A stretch of DNA of 64,000 nucleotides from Streptomyces bicolor (GTDB lineage: Bacteria > Actinomycetota > Actinomycetes > Streptomycetales > Streptomycetaceae): assembly GCF_000719285.1 (NCBI RefSeq), contig NZ_JOFS01000008.1, positions 62,001-126,000 on the forward strand. Direction: 5' to 3'. Shown piece after piece: positions 16,985 to 26,316 of the stretch (position 1 is its first letter; each line of letters starts with the position of its first letter). Both the position numbers and the translations under genes were made by a program. The notes under the pieces are model-generated. The model was not told where the DNA came from. It did not search any database and worked only from the letters and a program-made list of their open reading frames with translations.

Positions 16985-18451
16985 TTGGACTGGACGAGAA
17001 CGCAGGCAGTGATCCGCAGGTCTGTTCCACCGGCCCCGCGGCGGCGTACGACGCTGGCCGCCGTGCTGGCCGGAGTCCTCACCGTCGGCATCCTCGTCGG
17101 GGCCTCGAACGCCCGGGGGGAGACGGCGGGACCGTCTCGCGCCGAGTGCCCGGCCGATCTGAAGGACAAGGCCGCCTGTTACGCCGGACGCGACTCCAAC
17201 GGTGCGTACTACGCGATCGCCGTGCCCGACGACTGGAACGGCTCCCTCGTCGTGCACGCCCACGGCGGCCCCGATCTCGGTGCGGGCTCCGACCCCGCCC
17301 GCAGCCCCGACGATCTGCGCCGCTGGTCCGTCATGGTGAAGGAGGGCTACGCCTGGGCGGGTTCGTCGTATCGCCGGGGCGGCTACGGGACGCGCATGGC
17401 CGCCGCCGACGTCGAGAGCGTGCGCCGGCTGTTCGTCGAGGAGTTCGGCACGCCGCGGCGGACGTATGTGCACGGCCAGTCGTGGGGCGGGAACGTCGCC
17501 GCGAAGGTCGTGGAGACCTACGGCAGGCGGCCGGGGGCGTACGACGGGGCGCTGCTCACCAACGGCGTCCTCGCCGGTGGCTCGCGCGGCTACGACTACC
17601 GCGTCGACCTGCGCGTCGTCTACCAGTACTACTGCGGCAACCACCCCCGCCCGACCGAGCCGCAGTACCCGCTGTGGCAGGGGCTGCGCGCCGACTCGAC
17701 GATGACGACCGCCGATCTGCGCGCCCGGCTGCAGGAGTGCACCGGCTACGCGTCGCCGCCCCGGGAGCGGACCGCTCTGCAGCAGCGCAACCTCGACGAC
17801 ATCCTGGCCGTCACGAAGATCCCGGAGCGCACGCTGGAGTCGCATCTGCGGTGGTCGACCTTCACCTTCCGGGACATCGTGCACCACCGCCTCGGAGGCC
17901 GGAATCCGTTCGGCAACCAGGGCGTCCGGTACTCCGGGTCGCACGACGACAAGGCGCTCAACGCCGGCGTCGAGCGCTTCGCCCCGGACCCGACGGCCGT
18001 ACGCGATCTGTCGTACGACAGCGATCTCACCGGCGAGGTCTCGATCCCTGTGCTGACCCTGCACGCGATCGACGATCCGACGGTGTTCGTGGAGCACCAG
18101 GCGGCGTACCGGGACACGCTGCGCGGGGCCGACCGGGACGAGAACCTGGTGCAGACGTTCACGCGGGAGCGTGAGCACAGTGTGCTGAGCGACGCCGAGT
18201 CCGCCACCTCCATGGCGGCGCTGGACTCGTGGGTGCGGACGGGTGAGAGGCCCACGGTCCGGTCGATCCAGGCCTCGTGCGCGACGTTCGACCTCACCTA
18301 TGGCACCGGCTGCTTCTACGACCCGGAGTACCGCCCGTCGCCGTACGCCTCGCGTGTCGAGCCGCGGCCGGGCAGGCTGCGGTGGCCGGCCATGACGCAG
18401 GCTCAGGAGCGGGCCTGGGGCAGGATCGCGGGTGTCGGGATCGCTCCCTGA
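16985..18451 (+). CDS. Secreted alpha/beta hydrolase
   Basis: An exported serine hydrolase of 488 residues. The N-terminus has a basic region followed by a hydrophobic signal (TLAAVLAGVLTVGILVGA). The alpha/beta-hydrolase core contains the nucleophile elbow HGQSWGG and a probable oxyanion loop (VVHAHGGPDLG); a late Asp (HAIDDPTVF) and His (REREHSVLS) complete a triad. TTG 16985 has GAGGAG seven bases upstream. The substrate is unknown; peptidase, esterase or feruloyl-esterase-like activities are all possible. Confidence 0.85.
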   Translation: MDWTRTQAVIRRSVPPAPRRRTTLAAVLAGVLTVGILVGASNARGETAGPSRAECPADLKDKAACYAGRDSNGAYYAIAVPDDWNGSLVVHAHGGPDLGAGSDPARSPDDLRRWSVMVKEGYAWAGSSYRRGGYGTRMAAADVESVRRLFVEEFGTPRRTYVHGQSWGGNVAAKVVETYGRRPGAYDGALLTNGVLAGGSRGYDYRVDLRVVYQYYCGNHPRPTEPQYPLWQGLRADSTMTTADLRARLQECTGYASPPRERTALQQRNLDDILAVTKIPERTLESHLRWSTFTFRDIVHHRLGGRNPFGNQGVRYSGSHDDKALNAGVERFAPDPTAVRDLSYDSDLTGEVSIPVLTLHAIDDPTVFVEHQAAYRDTLRGADRDENLVQTFTREREHSVLSDAESATSMAALDSWVRTGERPTVRSIQASCATFDLTYGTGCFYDPEYRPSPYASRVEPRPGRLRWPAMTQAQERAWGRIAGVGIAP

Positions 18452-18487
18452 GCGGTGCCGTGCCGGTCGGTGGCTATCGTCCCTCGT

Positions 18488-19306
18488 ATGGGATCCGTAC
18501 GTGCTGTCCTGATTGACATCGACGGGGTCCTCACCGTCTCGTGGCAGCCGCTGCCCGGGGCGGTCGAGGCGCTGCGGGAGATCCGCGATGCCGGCCTCGG
18601 TGTCGCGCTGGTGACCAACACGACGTCGCGGACGCGGGCGTCGATCGCCCGGGTGCTGGTGGAGGCAGGGTTCCCGGTGTCCGCCGAGGACATCCTGACC
18701 GCGCCGGCCGTCACCGCCGCGTATCTCGTCGAGCACTGTCCGGGGGCGCGGTGTGCACTGCTGAACAGCGGGGACATCGAGGAGGATCTGGGCGGGATCA
18801 CTCTCGTCGGTGGGGAAGGGGAAACGGAGCACGAGGCTCCGGACGTCGTGGTCATCGGAGGCGCCGGGCCCGAGTTCGGCTACGCGGTGCTCAACCGGGC
18901 CTTCGGGCAGGTGCAGCGTGGGGCGCGGCTGGTGGCCATGCACCGGAATCTGTACTGGCGTACGGACGACGGGTTGCAGCTCGACACCGGCGCGTTCCTG
19001 GTCGGTCTGGAGAAGGCCGCGCGGGTCGAGGCGGAGATCACGGGGAAGCCGTCGGCCGCGTTCTTCGAGGCGGCGCTGGCGCATGTGGGGGTGGGCGCGC
19101 GCGAGGCGGTGATGGTCGGTGACGACATCGAGTCGGATGTGCTGGCGGCGCAGCGGGCCGGCGTCACGGGAGTACTGGTCAGGACCGGCAAGTACCTGCC
19201 GGAGACGCACCGGGGCGCGAGCGGCGAGCCCGATCATGTGATCGACTCCTTCGCCGATCTGCCGGCGCTGCTGACGGACCTGCGGGAGCGGTCAGCGCAG
19301 CAGTAG
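18488..19306 (+). CDS. HAD-superfamily IIA phosphatase
   Basis: A haloacid-dehalogenase-fold hydrolase of 272 residues, subfamily IIA (NagD/PGP-like). Motif I is DIDGVL (Asp10, Asp12), motif II LVTNTTS, and motif III/IV MVGDDIESDV, with a capping domain between them. It probably dephosphorylates a small phosphate ester such as phosphoglycolate, a nucleotide or a sugar phosphate. The gene starts 36 bp after the secreted hydrolase and its 3' end overlaps the convergent TauE gene by 15 bp. Confidence 0.9.
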   Translation: MGSVRAVLIDIDGVLTVSWQPLPGAVEALREIRDAGLGVALVTNTTSRTRASIARVLVEAGFPVSAEDILTAPAVTAAYLVEHCPGARCALLNSGDIEEDLGGITLVGGEGETEHEAPDVVVIGGAGPEFGYAVLNRAFGQVQRGARLVAMHRNLYWRTDDGLQLDTGAFLVGLEKAARVEAEITGKPSAAFFEAALAHVGVGAREAVMVGDDIESDVLAAQRAGVTGVLVRTGKYLPETHRGASGEPDHVIDSFADLPALLTDLRERSAQQ

Positions 19307-20065
19307 CTGTATGCCGCCCACGACCGTCGCCGCTATCACGAGTTGCTCGAACAGTCGCTGGTTGATTCGGTTCACAGCCCATTTGCCGAAAAGCGCACCG
19401 GGCACCACGAACACCACCAGCGCGGCGTCCAGCAGCAGTGAGGGGCCGTCGATCAGGCCGAGGCCGACGCTGAAGGGCACCTTGGAGACATTGACGATGA
19501 GGAAGAAGAAGGCCGAGGTTCCCAGGAAGCCGAGCTTCCGGAAGCCGGCCGACAGCAGGTACATCGACATCACGGGGCCGCCCGCGTTGGCGACCATCGT
19601 GGTGAAGCCGCCGAGGACGCCGTACGAGCGGGCCTTGACGCGGCCGGCCCGCGTGCCGACCGAGTCCGGTTCGTCCTCCTTCTCGGCCGTGCGGCGGCGC
19701 CAGACCGTCACGGCGGCCATCATCAGCAGGATCGCGCCGATCGACGTACGCACGATCCCGTCGTCCGCCCACATCAGGAACACCGTGCCGAAGACGACGC
19801 CGGCCGCGACCGCGGGGAACAGCCGCCACAGCGTGGGCCAGTGGGCGTGCCGTCGGTAGGTGAGGACGGCGAGCATGTCCCCGGCGATCAGGACCGGCAG
19901 CAGGACGCCGGTGGAGGCGCGGGCGGGCAGCACGGCGGCGAAGATCGCGAGGCTGACCGTGTTGGCCCCACTCACGGCCGTCTTGGAGAAGCCGACGAGC
20001 AGGGCCGCGAAGGCGAGCGCGGCGAACTCCCAGCCGGTGATGTGCCACAGAGTCATCGTGTCCAT
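19292..20065 (-). CDS. TauE/SafE-family membrane permease
   Basis: An integral membrane protein of 257 residues with about eight hydrophobic segments. It has the family signature near the N-terminus (LLVGFSKTAVSGANT) and midway (TTMVANAGGPVMSMYLL). TauE/SafE proteins move sulfite, sulfonates or organic anions across the membrane; the substrate here is unknown. I favour ATG 20065, although ATG 20092 is possible; neither has a strong ribosome site. Confidence 0.87.
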   Translation of the reverse strand: MDTMTLWHITGWEFAALAFAALLVGFSKTAVSGANTVSLAIFAAVLPARASTGVLLPVLIAGDMLAVLTYRRHAHWPTLWRLFPAVAAGVVFGTVFLMWADDGIVRTSIGAILLMMAAVTVWRRRTAEKEDEPDSVGTRAGRVKARSYGVLGGFTTMVANAGGPVMSMYLLSAGFRKLGFLGTSAFFFLIVNVSKVPFSVGLGLIDGPSLLLDAALVVFVVPGALFGKWAVNRINQRLFEQLVIAATVVGGIQLLLR

Positions 20066-20131
20066 GCGGAGACCGATGCTATGTCCGGACAACCGGTACG
20101 GGTAAGGACCGTCTCGCCAGTCGGGAGATCG

Positions 20132-21319
<1,188 letters not shown>

Positions 21320-21360
21320 GACAGATCTCCTGACCGGGCGGTATGGATCGGCACCCTGTT

Positions 21361-21377
21361 AATTAGCACCGCTAGTT
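21361..21377. promoter_or_regulatory. TetR-type operator candidate between thiolase and lipase genes
   Basis: AATTAGC-ACC-GCTAGTT is a 17-bp palindrome with six of seven pairs matched in each arm. It is AT-rich against its surroundings and centred in the divergent intergenic region. TetR-family regulators of fatty-acid degradation bind sites of this kind, but no such regulator is adjacent. Confidence 0.5.
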
Positions 21378-21449
21378 TTGGACTATAGACCGACCCGCCG
21401 CGCCCTGGGAAGATCCCCGGGAACCCTCACCGACGCCGACGGAGGAGCC

Positions 21450-22259
21450 ATGGCCGACACCCGCGAGCACGTCCTCGACGGAAGCCGGGGAACGATCGTC
21501 GTACGGGAATGGCCGAACCCGCGACCCCGCTGCCTGGCGCTGGTGATCCATGGCTACGGGGAGCATGTCGGCCGGTACGCCGAGGTGGCGGACCTCCTGG
21601 TCACGCACGGCGCGGCCGTGTTCGGCCCCGATCACGCCGGGCACGGGCGGTCGGCGGGCGAGCGCGTGGTGATCGAGGACTTCGAGGACGTGGTCGCCGA
21701 CGTGCACGCCGTCGCCGACCTGGCCCGGGCCGCGCATCCGGGCGTGCCGGTCGTCATGATCGGGCACTCCATGGGCGGCCTGATCGCGGCCCGTTACGCA
21801 CAGCTCCACGGCCACGAGCTCGCCGCCCTCATCCTGTCCGGGCCCGTGATCGGCGACTGGGAACTGCCCCGGCGACTGCTCGCCATGGACGCGATCCCCG
21901 ACACACCCATCAACCCGGCCGCGCTGTCCCGCGACCCCGAAGTGGGCCTGGAGTACGCGGCGGATCCGCTGGTCTGGCACGGCCCGATGAAGCGGCCGAC
22001 GGTGGAGGCGTTCGCCCGGATGCTGGACACCGTGTCCAAGGGCGGCGGCATCAGGCATGTGCCGCTGCTGTGGCTGCACGGCGGCGACGATCGCCTCGTC
22101 CCGCTCCCCGGCAGCCGCACCGGCATCGAGGAGGTGCGCGGGGAGGAGCTGACCGAGCGCGTTTACGCGGGCGCCCGGCACGAGGTGTTCCACGAGACGA
22201 ACAAGCGCGAGGTGTTCGCGGATCTCGTCCACTTCCTGGACGAGGTGCTCGCACGCTGA
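21450..22259 (+). CDS. Monoacylglycerol-lipase-like alpha/beta hydrolase
   Basis: A soluble hydrolase of 269 residues, serine-hydrolase (Hydrolase_4) family. The early VIHGYGEHVGRY motif is typical of bacterial monoacylglycerol lipases, the nucleophile elbow is GHSMGG, and the late HGGDDRLVP (Asp) and ARHEVFHE (His) give the triad. ATG 21450 sits behind GGAGGAG. It is divergent from the thiolase and shares its control region, so the pair may work together in lipid use (inference). Confidence 0.92.
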   Translation: MADTREHVLDGSRGTIVVREWPNPRPRCLALVIHGYGEHVGRYAEVADLLVTHGAAVFGPDHAGHGRSAGERVVIEDFEDVVADVHAVADLARAAHPGVPVVMIGHSMGGLIAARYAQLHGHELAALILSGPVIGDWELPRRLLAMDAIPDTPINPAALSRDPEVGLEYAADPLVWHGPMKRPTVEAFARMLDTVSKGGGIRHVPLLWLHGGDDRLVPLPGSRTGIEEVRGEELTERVYAGARHEVFHETNKREVFADLVHFLDEVLAR

Positions 22260-22339
22260 GACGTGTCGCGTTTGCGCCGGTTCGCCCTGGGCACCCGCGC
22301 CCGCATGGAGCAAGCCGCCAGAAGAAGGAGGAGCTCGGT

Positions 22340-22822
22340 ATGACTGTGGTCAAGAGCACGCTCCCCGAACCGGCCCGCCGCGTGGCCGCGGACGCGTTGC
22401 AGAGCACTCTCGTCGATCTTCTCGGGCTCTCGCTGATCGGGAAGCAGGCGCACTGGAACATCGTGGGCCCGCGCTTCCGCTCGATCCATCTCCAGCTCGA
22501 CGACGTGGTGTCCGTGGCCCGCGCGTTCGCCGACACGGTCGCGGAGCGCTCCGCCGCACTCGGCGTCCCGCCCGACGGACGGCCGGAGACGATCGCCGCG
22601 GCCTACACCCTGCCCGGCCCCAAGGAGGGCTGGGTGCGCGACACCGAGGTCGTCCAGCTCATCGTCGACACTCTGGAGGCGGCCATCGAACGGCTCCGCG
22701 AACGCGTCGCCGCGACCGCCGAGCCGGACCCGGTGACGCAGGACCTGCTGATCGGCATCACGAGCGAGCTGGAGAAGCAGCGCTGGATGTTCGACGCGGA
22801 GAACTGGCCGCGCGGCGAGTGA
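22340..22822 (+). CDS. Dps-family ferritin-like DNA-protection protein
   Basis: A Dps-like protein of 160 residues, expected to form a dodecamer that oxidises iron and shields DNA under stress. The ferroxidase-site region is visible in LSLIGKQAHWNIVGPRFRSI and HLQLDDVVSVARAFADTVAE. ATG 22340 follows AAGGAGGAG. It heads a tight rightward group: DUF3140 protein (50 bp), HhH protein (overlapping) and a DUF574 methyltransferase (64 bp). Confidence 0.9.
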   Translation: MTVVKSTLPEPARRVAADALQSTLVDLLGLSLIGKQAHWNIVGPRFRSIHLQLDDVVSVARAFADTVAERSAALGVPPDGRPETIAAAYTLPGPKEGWVRDTEVVQLIVDTLEAAIERLRERVAATAEPDPVTQDLLIGITSELEKQRWMFDAENWPRGE

Positions 22823-22872
22823 CACGGCCGTACCGCCCGAAGAGAAGCCGAACCCGAGAGAAGGGGCACACC

Positions 22873-23205
22873 GTGACCGACGCCCTCGAACTCGACACGT
22901 TGTGGGAGGACTTCCACCGTGTGGTGAACATGACCTCGCAGGAGCTGGCCGCCTGGCTGCGGGTCAGTGACGCGGACGAGGAGACCGAGCCGCTGCCGGA
23001 CCAGGCCGGCACGCCCACCGGGCAGCACGTCCTCGCGATCCTCCAGAAGCGGCGCACGGACCTCACGGACGACGACATCCAGGTGATGTACGACGTCGTG
23101 GACACCGTCACCGCCGAGGCGGACCTCGAGAACGAACCCGAACCCGAACAGACCCGCCGTCGGCATCAGCTGATGACGATCGGCCACGACCCGTTGAAGC
23201 CATGA
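22873..23205 (+). CDS. DUF3140 domain protein
   Basis: A small acidic protein of 110 residues that covers essentially the whole DUF3140 family (DTLWEDFHRVVNMTSQELAA and ILQKRRTDLTDDDIQ). The family has no established function; the helical, acidic make-up and repeated placement beside DNA-related genes suggest a nucleic-acid-associated stress role (inference). Start GTG 22873 follows AGAAGGGG. The stop overlaps the next start by four bases (ATGA). Confidence 0.85.
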   Translation: MTDALELDTLWEDFHRVVNMTSQELAAWLRVSDADEETEPLPDQAGTPTGQHVLAILQKRRTDLTDDDIQVMYDVVDTVTAEADLENEPEPEQTRRRHQLMTIGHDPLKP

Positions 23206-23849
23206 GCGACAACAAGCGCGTCGTACGGGAGCTCGTCCACGCGCACGGGCAGACGTTCGCCGAAGAGGCGGGCATCCCGCTGAAAGACACCCCGCAACCG
23301 CTGTACCGGCTGCTGGTGCTGGCGCATCTGCTCAGCGCCAGGATCCGCGGCTCCATCGCCGTCGACAGCGCCCGCGCCCTGTACGACGCGGGCCTGCGCG
23401 ATCCGCGCCGGATGGCCGACGCCGACTGGCAGGAGCGCGTGGACGCGCTGGGCCGCGGTGGCTACCGGCGCTACGACGAGCGGACCGCGACCCAACTCGG
23501 CGACGCCGCTGAGCTGTTGGCCGACCGGTGGGGCGGGGACCTGCGGCGGCTGCGGAAGGAGGCGGACGGCGACATCGCCGAACTGCGCCGCCTGCTCCAG
23601 GAGTTCCCCGGCATCGGCCCGGCCGGCGCCGACATCTTCCTGCGCGAGGCCCAGCGGGTCTGGCCGGAAGTGGCGCCCTACCTCGACGCCAAGGCGCTCT
23701 CAGGCGCGCGGCGGCTCGGTCTGCCCGAGGACGCGGACCGGCTGGCCGACCTGGCCGGGAACACCGAACCGGCCGTGCTCGCCGCCGCGTTGGTGCGGGC
23801 CTCGCTCGACAAGGAGGTGGCCGAAGACAGCCTCCGCCGAGCCGCATGA
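23202..23849 (+). CDS. HhH-GPD-like protein (endonuclease III-related)
   Basis: A protein of 215 residues with a helix-hairpin-helix (FPGIGPAGADIFL, near residue 135) followed by an aspartate-containing segment (YLDAKALSGARRLGL) that matches the catalytic Asp region of HhH-GPD glycosylases. It lacks the catalytic Lys of endonuclease III and the C-terminal four-cysteine iron-sulfur loop. It is therefore either a monofunctional DNA glycosylase or a non-catalytic DNA-binding relative. It is coupled to the DUF3140 gene and lies downstream of dps, pointing to DNA damage response. Confidence 0.83.
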   Translation: MSDNKRVVRELVHAHGQTFAEEAGIPLKDTPQPLYRLLVLAHLLSARIRGSIAVDSARALYDAGLRDPRRMADADWQERVDALGRGGYRRYDERTATQLGDAAELLADRWGGDLRRLRKEADGDIAELRRLLQEFPGIGPAGADIFLREAQRVWPEVAPYLDAKALSGARRLGLPEDADRLADLAGNTEPAVLAAALVRASLDKEVAEDSLRRAA

Positions 23850-23913
23850 TCGTGAAAGACTTGCTCGCAGCACGCCGCTGTCAAGCAGACGCCGTCGAGC
23901 AGAGGAGACCTGT

Positions 23914-24720
23914 GTGACCGGGACCGAGCCGGCCGTACCCAGGATCGACACGAGCAGGCCGCACCCGGCCCGCGTCTACGACTGGTTCCTCGGCGGCAAG
24001 GACAACTACCCGGTCGACGAGGAACTCGGGCGACAGATCACCGCGATGCAGGGCGACGCGCCGCGGCATGCCCGTGCCAACCGCCGGTTCATGGAACGGG
24101 CCACGCGTGCCGTCGTCCGGGAGACGGGGATCCGCCAGTTCCTCGACGTCGGTTCCGGCATCCCGACCGAGCCAAACCTGCACCAGATCGCCCAGTCCGT
24201 CGTCCCGGACGCGCGCGTGCTGTACGTCGACAACGACCCGATCGTCCTCGCTCACGCGGAAGCGCTGCTGCACGGCACGGCGGAAGGCGCGACCGAGTAC
24301 GTCCAGGCCGACGCGCGCGAGCCGGAGCGGATTCTCGAACGGGCCGCGTCCGTCCTGGACCTCGGCCGGCCCGTCGCCCTGTCCATGATCGCGCTCCTGC
24401 ACTTCATCGCGGACGACGACGGCGCCCATGACCTCGTGGACACCCTGGTCGGCGCGCTGGCGCCGGACAGCTGTCTGGTGCTGTCGGCGATGACGGCGGA
24501 CTTCGATCCGGAGAACGTCAACCGGGGTATCGCGGCCTACACGGCGAGCGGGGTGACGCTCGTGGCCCGCTCGCACGGCGAGATGGGCCGGTTCTTCAAG
24601 GGGCTCGAGCTGTTTGAGCCGGGCATCGTGTCGCTGTCGGACTGGCGGCCCGGCGAGGACGGGAACGGGGAGGAAGTGGGGCCCGTCTCGCTGTACGGCG
24701 CGGTCGGCCGCAAGCGCTGA
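23914..24720 (+). CDS. SAM-dependent methyltransferase, DUF574 family (copy A)
   Basis: A methyltransferase of 268 residues. The DUF574 signature is RVYDWFLGGKDNY near the N-terminus, with the SAM-binding region QFLDVGSGIPTEPN and YVDNDPIVLAHA. Such proteins are numerous in Streptomyces and their substrates are unknown; the family has a relaxed class-I fold. Start GTG 23914 follows AGAGGAGA. A paralogue with the same motifs lies at 33687-34496. Confidence 0.88.
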   Translation: MTGTEPAVPRIDTSRPHPARVYDWFLGGKDNYPVDEELGRQITAMQGDAPRHARANRRFMERATRAVVRETGIRQFLDVGSGIPTEPNLHQIAQSVVPDARVLYVDNDPIVLAHAEALLHGTAEGATEYVQADAREPERILERAASVLDLGRPVALSMIALLHFIADDDGAHDLVDTLVGALAPDSCLVLSAMTADFDPENVNRGIAAYTASGVTLVARSHGEMGRFFKGLELFEPGIVSLSDWRPGEDGNGEEVGPVSLYGAVGRKR

Positions 24721-24751
24721 CTCCCGCACAGGGCGCTGCCCCCTGGCCCGC

Positions 24752-25444
24752 TCAGCCGAGCAACCAGCCCCCGTCCACGGCGAGTTCGACCGCGTTGACC
24801 GACCGGTTGCGCAGCAGGAAGTCCACGGCGTCCACCACGTCACCCATCGTGGCGAGCCGCCCGGTGGGTGTTCTGGCCCGCAGCCCCGCCCGCACTTCCT
24901 CGGGCTTGCCCAGCCAGTAAGGGCTGTCGCCCACGACTCCGGGATGCACCGCGTTGACCCGGACGGGGGCCAGCTCGACCGCGAGGGTGTTCACCAGCCC
25001 GCCGACCCCCGCGTTCACGGTCGCCACCGTCGTCGCCCCCGCATACGGGCGCTCCTTGGCCTGGCCGCCGAACAGCACGATCGCGCTGTCGTCGTGCAGC
25101 CGGGGCCGCAGGGCGTGCACGACCTCGGTGTACCCGACGAGCTTGAGGGTGACCAGACGCAGGGCCGCGTCGATGTCGTACTCGGCGACCCGGTTGTCGT
25201 CCCGTGACACCCCGGCGATCACCAGGTGGTCCACGCGCTCGACGCCGGCCAGCGCGGCGGCGATCCCACGCGGCTGCGCCAGATCGAGGGCGATGCCCCG
25301 TGCGGCGCCGACCTCCTTGGCCACCGTGTCGGCGCGATGGGCGTCCCTGCCCGTGAGCACCACCTCGTCACCCCGGCCCGCACGGAAGCGGGCGAACTCG
25401 CGGCCGATCCCGGACGTCCCGCCCACAACCACCACACCGCTCAT
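24752..25444 (-). CDS. Short-chain dehydrogenase-like protein lacking the catalytic triad
   Basis: A Rossmann-fold protein of 230 residues. The cofactor loop GGTSGIG (residues 8-14) is intact, and ELAPVRVNAVHPGVV is typical of classical SDRs. The expected catalytic Ser is replaced by Gly (about 126), and the YxxxK motif reads V140-N144. This places it in the atypical Lys-less SDR group, so reductase activity is doubtful. It is the last gene of the seven-gene operon and starts by ATGA overlap with the cupin gene. The start at 25444 is fixed by that overlap. Confidence 0.87.
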   Translation of the reverse strand: MSGVVVVGGTSGIGREFARFRAGRGDEVVLTGRDAHRADTVAKEVGAARGIALDLAQPRGIAAALAGVERVDHLVIAGVSRDDNRVAEYDIDAALRLVTLKLVGYTEVVHALRPRLHDDSAIVLFGGQAKERPYAGATTVATVNAGVGGLVNTLAVELAPVRVNAVHPGVVGDSPYWLGKPEEVRAGLRARTPTGRLATMGDVVDAVDFLLRNRSVNAVELAVDGGWLLG

Positions 25445-26316
25445 GACCCCAGGGCCTCCCTCAGGTACTCCCAGTCCCGCGTGAACCGGTAGGAGTGGCG
25501 CGACGGCGGCTGCGGCGCCTGTGTCTCGAGCCAACGCAGCGGCCCCTCCCCCGCGTTGGCGAACCCGTGCACACATCCCGCGCCCGCCCAAGCCACGTCA
25601 CCGGGCCCCAGCCGGTACCGCTCGGCGTCGAAGGTGGCGTCCACGACGCCCTCGAGGAACAGGTACGTCTCCTCGAAGGGGTGGTCGTGCGTGCCCGCGA
25701 CGCCGTCGGGGGCGTACTGCACCATGAACATCGTCGAGGCGACCGCGCCGAGATCGCCGTCGACCATCATCTTCACGGTGATCCCGCTGTACACGAGCAG
25801 CGCGGTACGCATGCTCGCCGACACCGCGAGCAGGTCCTGGGACTGCTTGCCGGGGTCCATCTGCGCGGGTTCGAAGTGGCCGAAGGACCGCGTGCGCGGG
25901 TCGCGGACGTCGATGCGGACGGGGTCGCGCTCGGGCAGCGCGGGCACCGCCTGGTTGTCGTGGCCGTAGCGGGCCCGCGGCACGGGGGCGAGCATGTCGG
26001 CCCAGCGTCCGGCGACGTCCCCGGCGCCGCGCCAGGCGTGCGGGACGCCGATGGGAAGGAGCCCGTAGTCGCCCTCTTCGAGGCGGTACGACCCGTCGGG
26101 AACATCGAGGATCACAGCCCCGTAGAGCACATGGAAGCTCTCCTCGTACGAGTGCACATGGGCCGCGACCCGGCCGTCGGGCCGTACCCCGCACAGGCCG
26201 AAGCCGGTGTGCACACTGCCGTCGTCCTCGCCGACCAACGTCCGCCGCCGGTAACCGCGTTCGTCGTACGGCGGCTCCGGGGCGTCGACGGCACGGCGCA
26301 CCAGGTGTCGGGTCAT
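25441..26316 (-). CDS. Double-cupin protein (ureidoglycine aminohydrolase-like)
   Basis: A bicupin of 291 residues. The first cupin has AAHVHSYEESFHVLYGAV, the second THDHPFEETYLFLEG with a late His (GCVHGFANAG); the second set matches the metal-binding arrangement of AllE-type (S)-ureidoglycine aminohydrolases. It starts by ATGA overlap with the amidohydrolase gene upstream and overlaps the SDR downstream. With an amidohydrolase next door, hydrolysis of an N-containing intermediate is plausible; no other purine-pathway gene is present. Confidence 0.82.
   Translation of the reverse strand: MTRHLVRRAVDAPEPPYDERGYRRRTLVGEDDGSVHTGFGLCGVRPDGRVAAHVHSYEESFHVLYGAVILDVPDGSYRLEEGDYGLLPIGVPHAWRGAGDVAGRWADMLAPVPRARYGHDNQAVPALPERDPVRIDVRDPRTRSFGHFEPAQMDPGKQSQDLLAVSASMRTALLVYSGITVKMMVDGDLGAVASTMFMVQYAPDGVAGTHDHPFEETYLFLEGVVDATFDAERYRLGPGDVAWAGAGCVHGFANAGEGPLRWLETQAPQPPSRHSYRFTRDWEYLREALGS

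Noticed and set aside
15938..19237. A 1099-codon open frame on the minus strand
   Set aside because: It lies antisense to cobK's neighbours, the secreted hydrolase and the HAD gene, has Arg/Pro/His-rich low-complexity translation, and no recognisable motif outside the real cobK. High GC creates such frames.
24721..24751. A hairpin between methyltransferase copy A and the SDR gene
   Set aside because: Only five paired bases; too weak to call a terminator.
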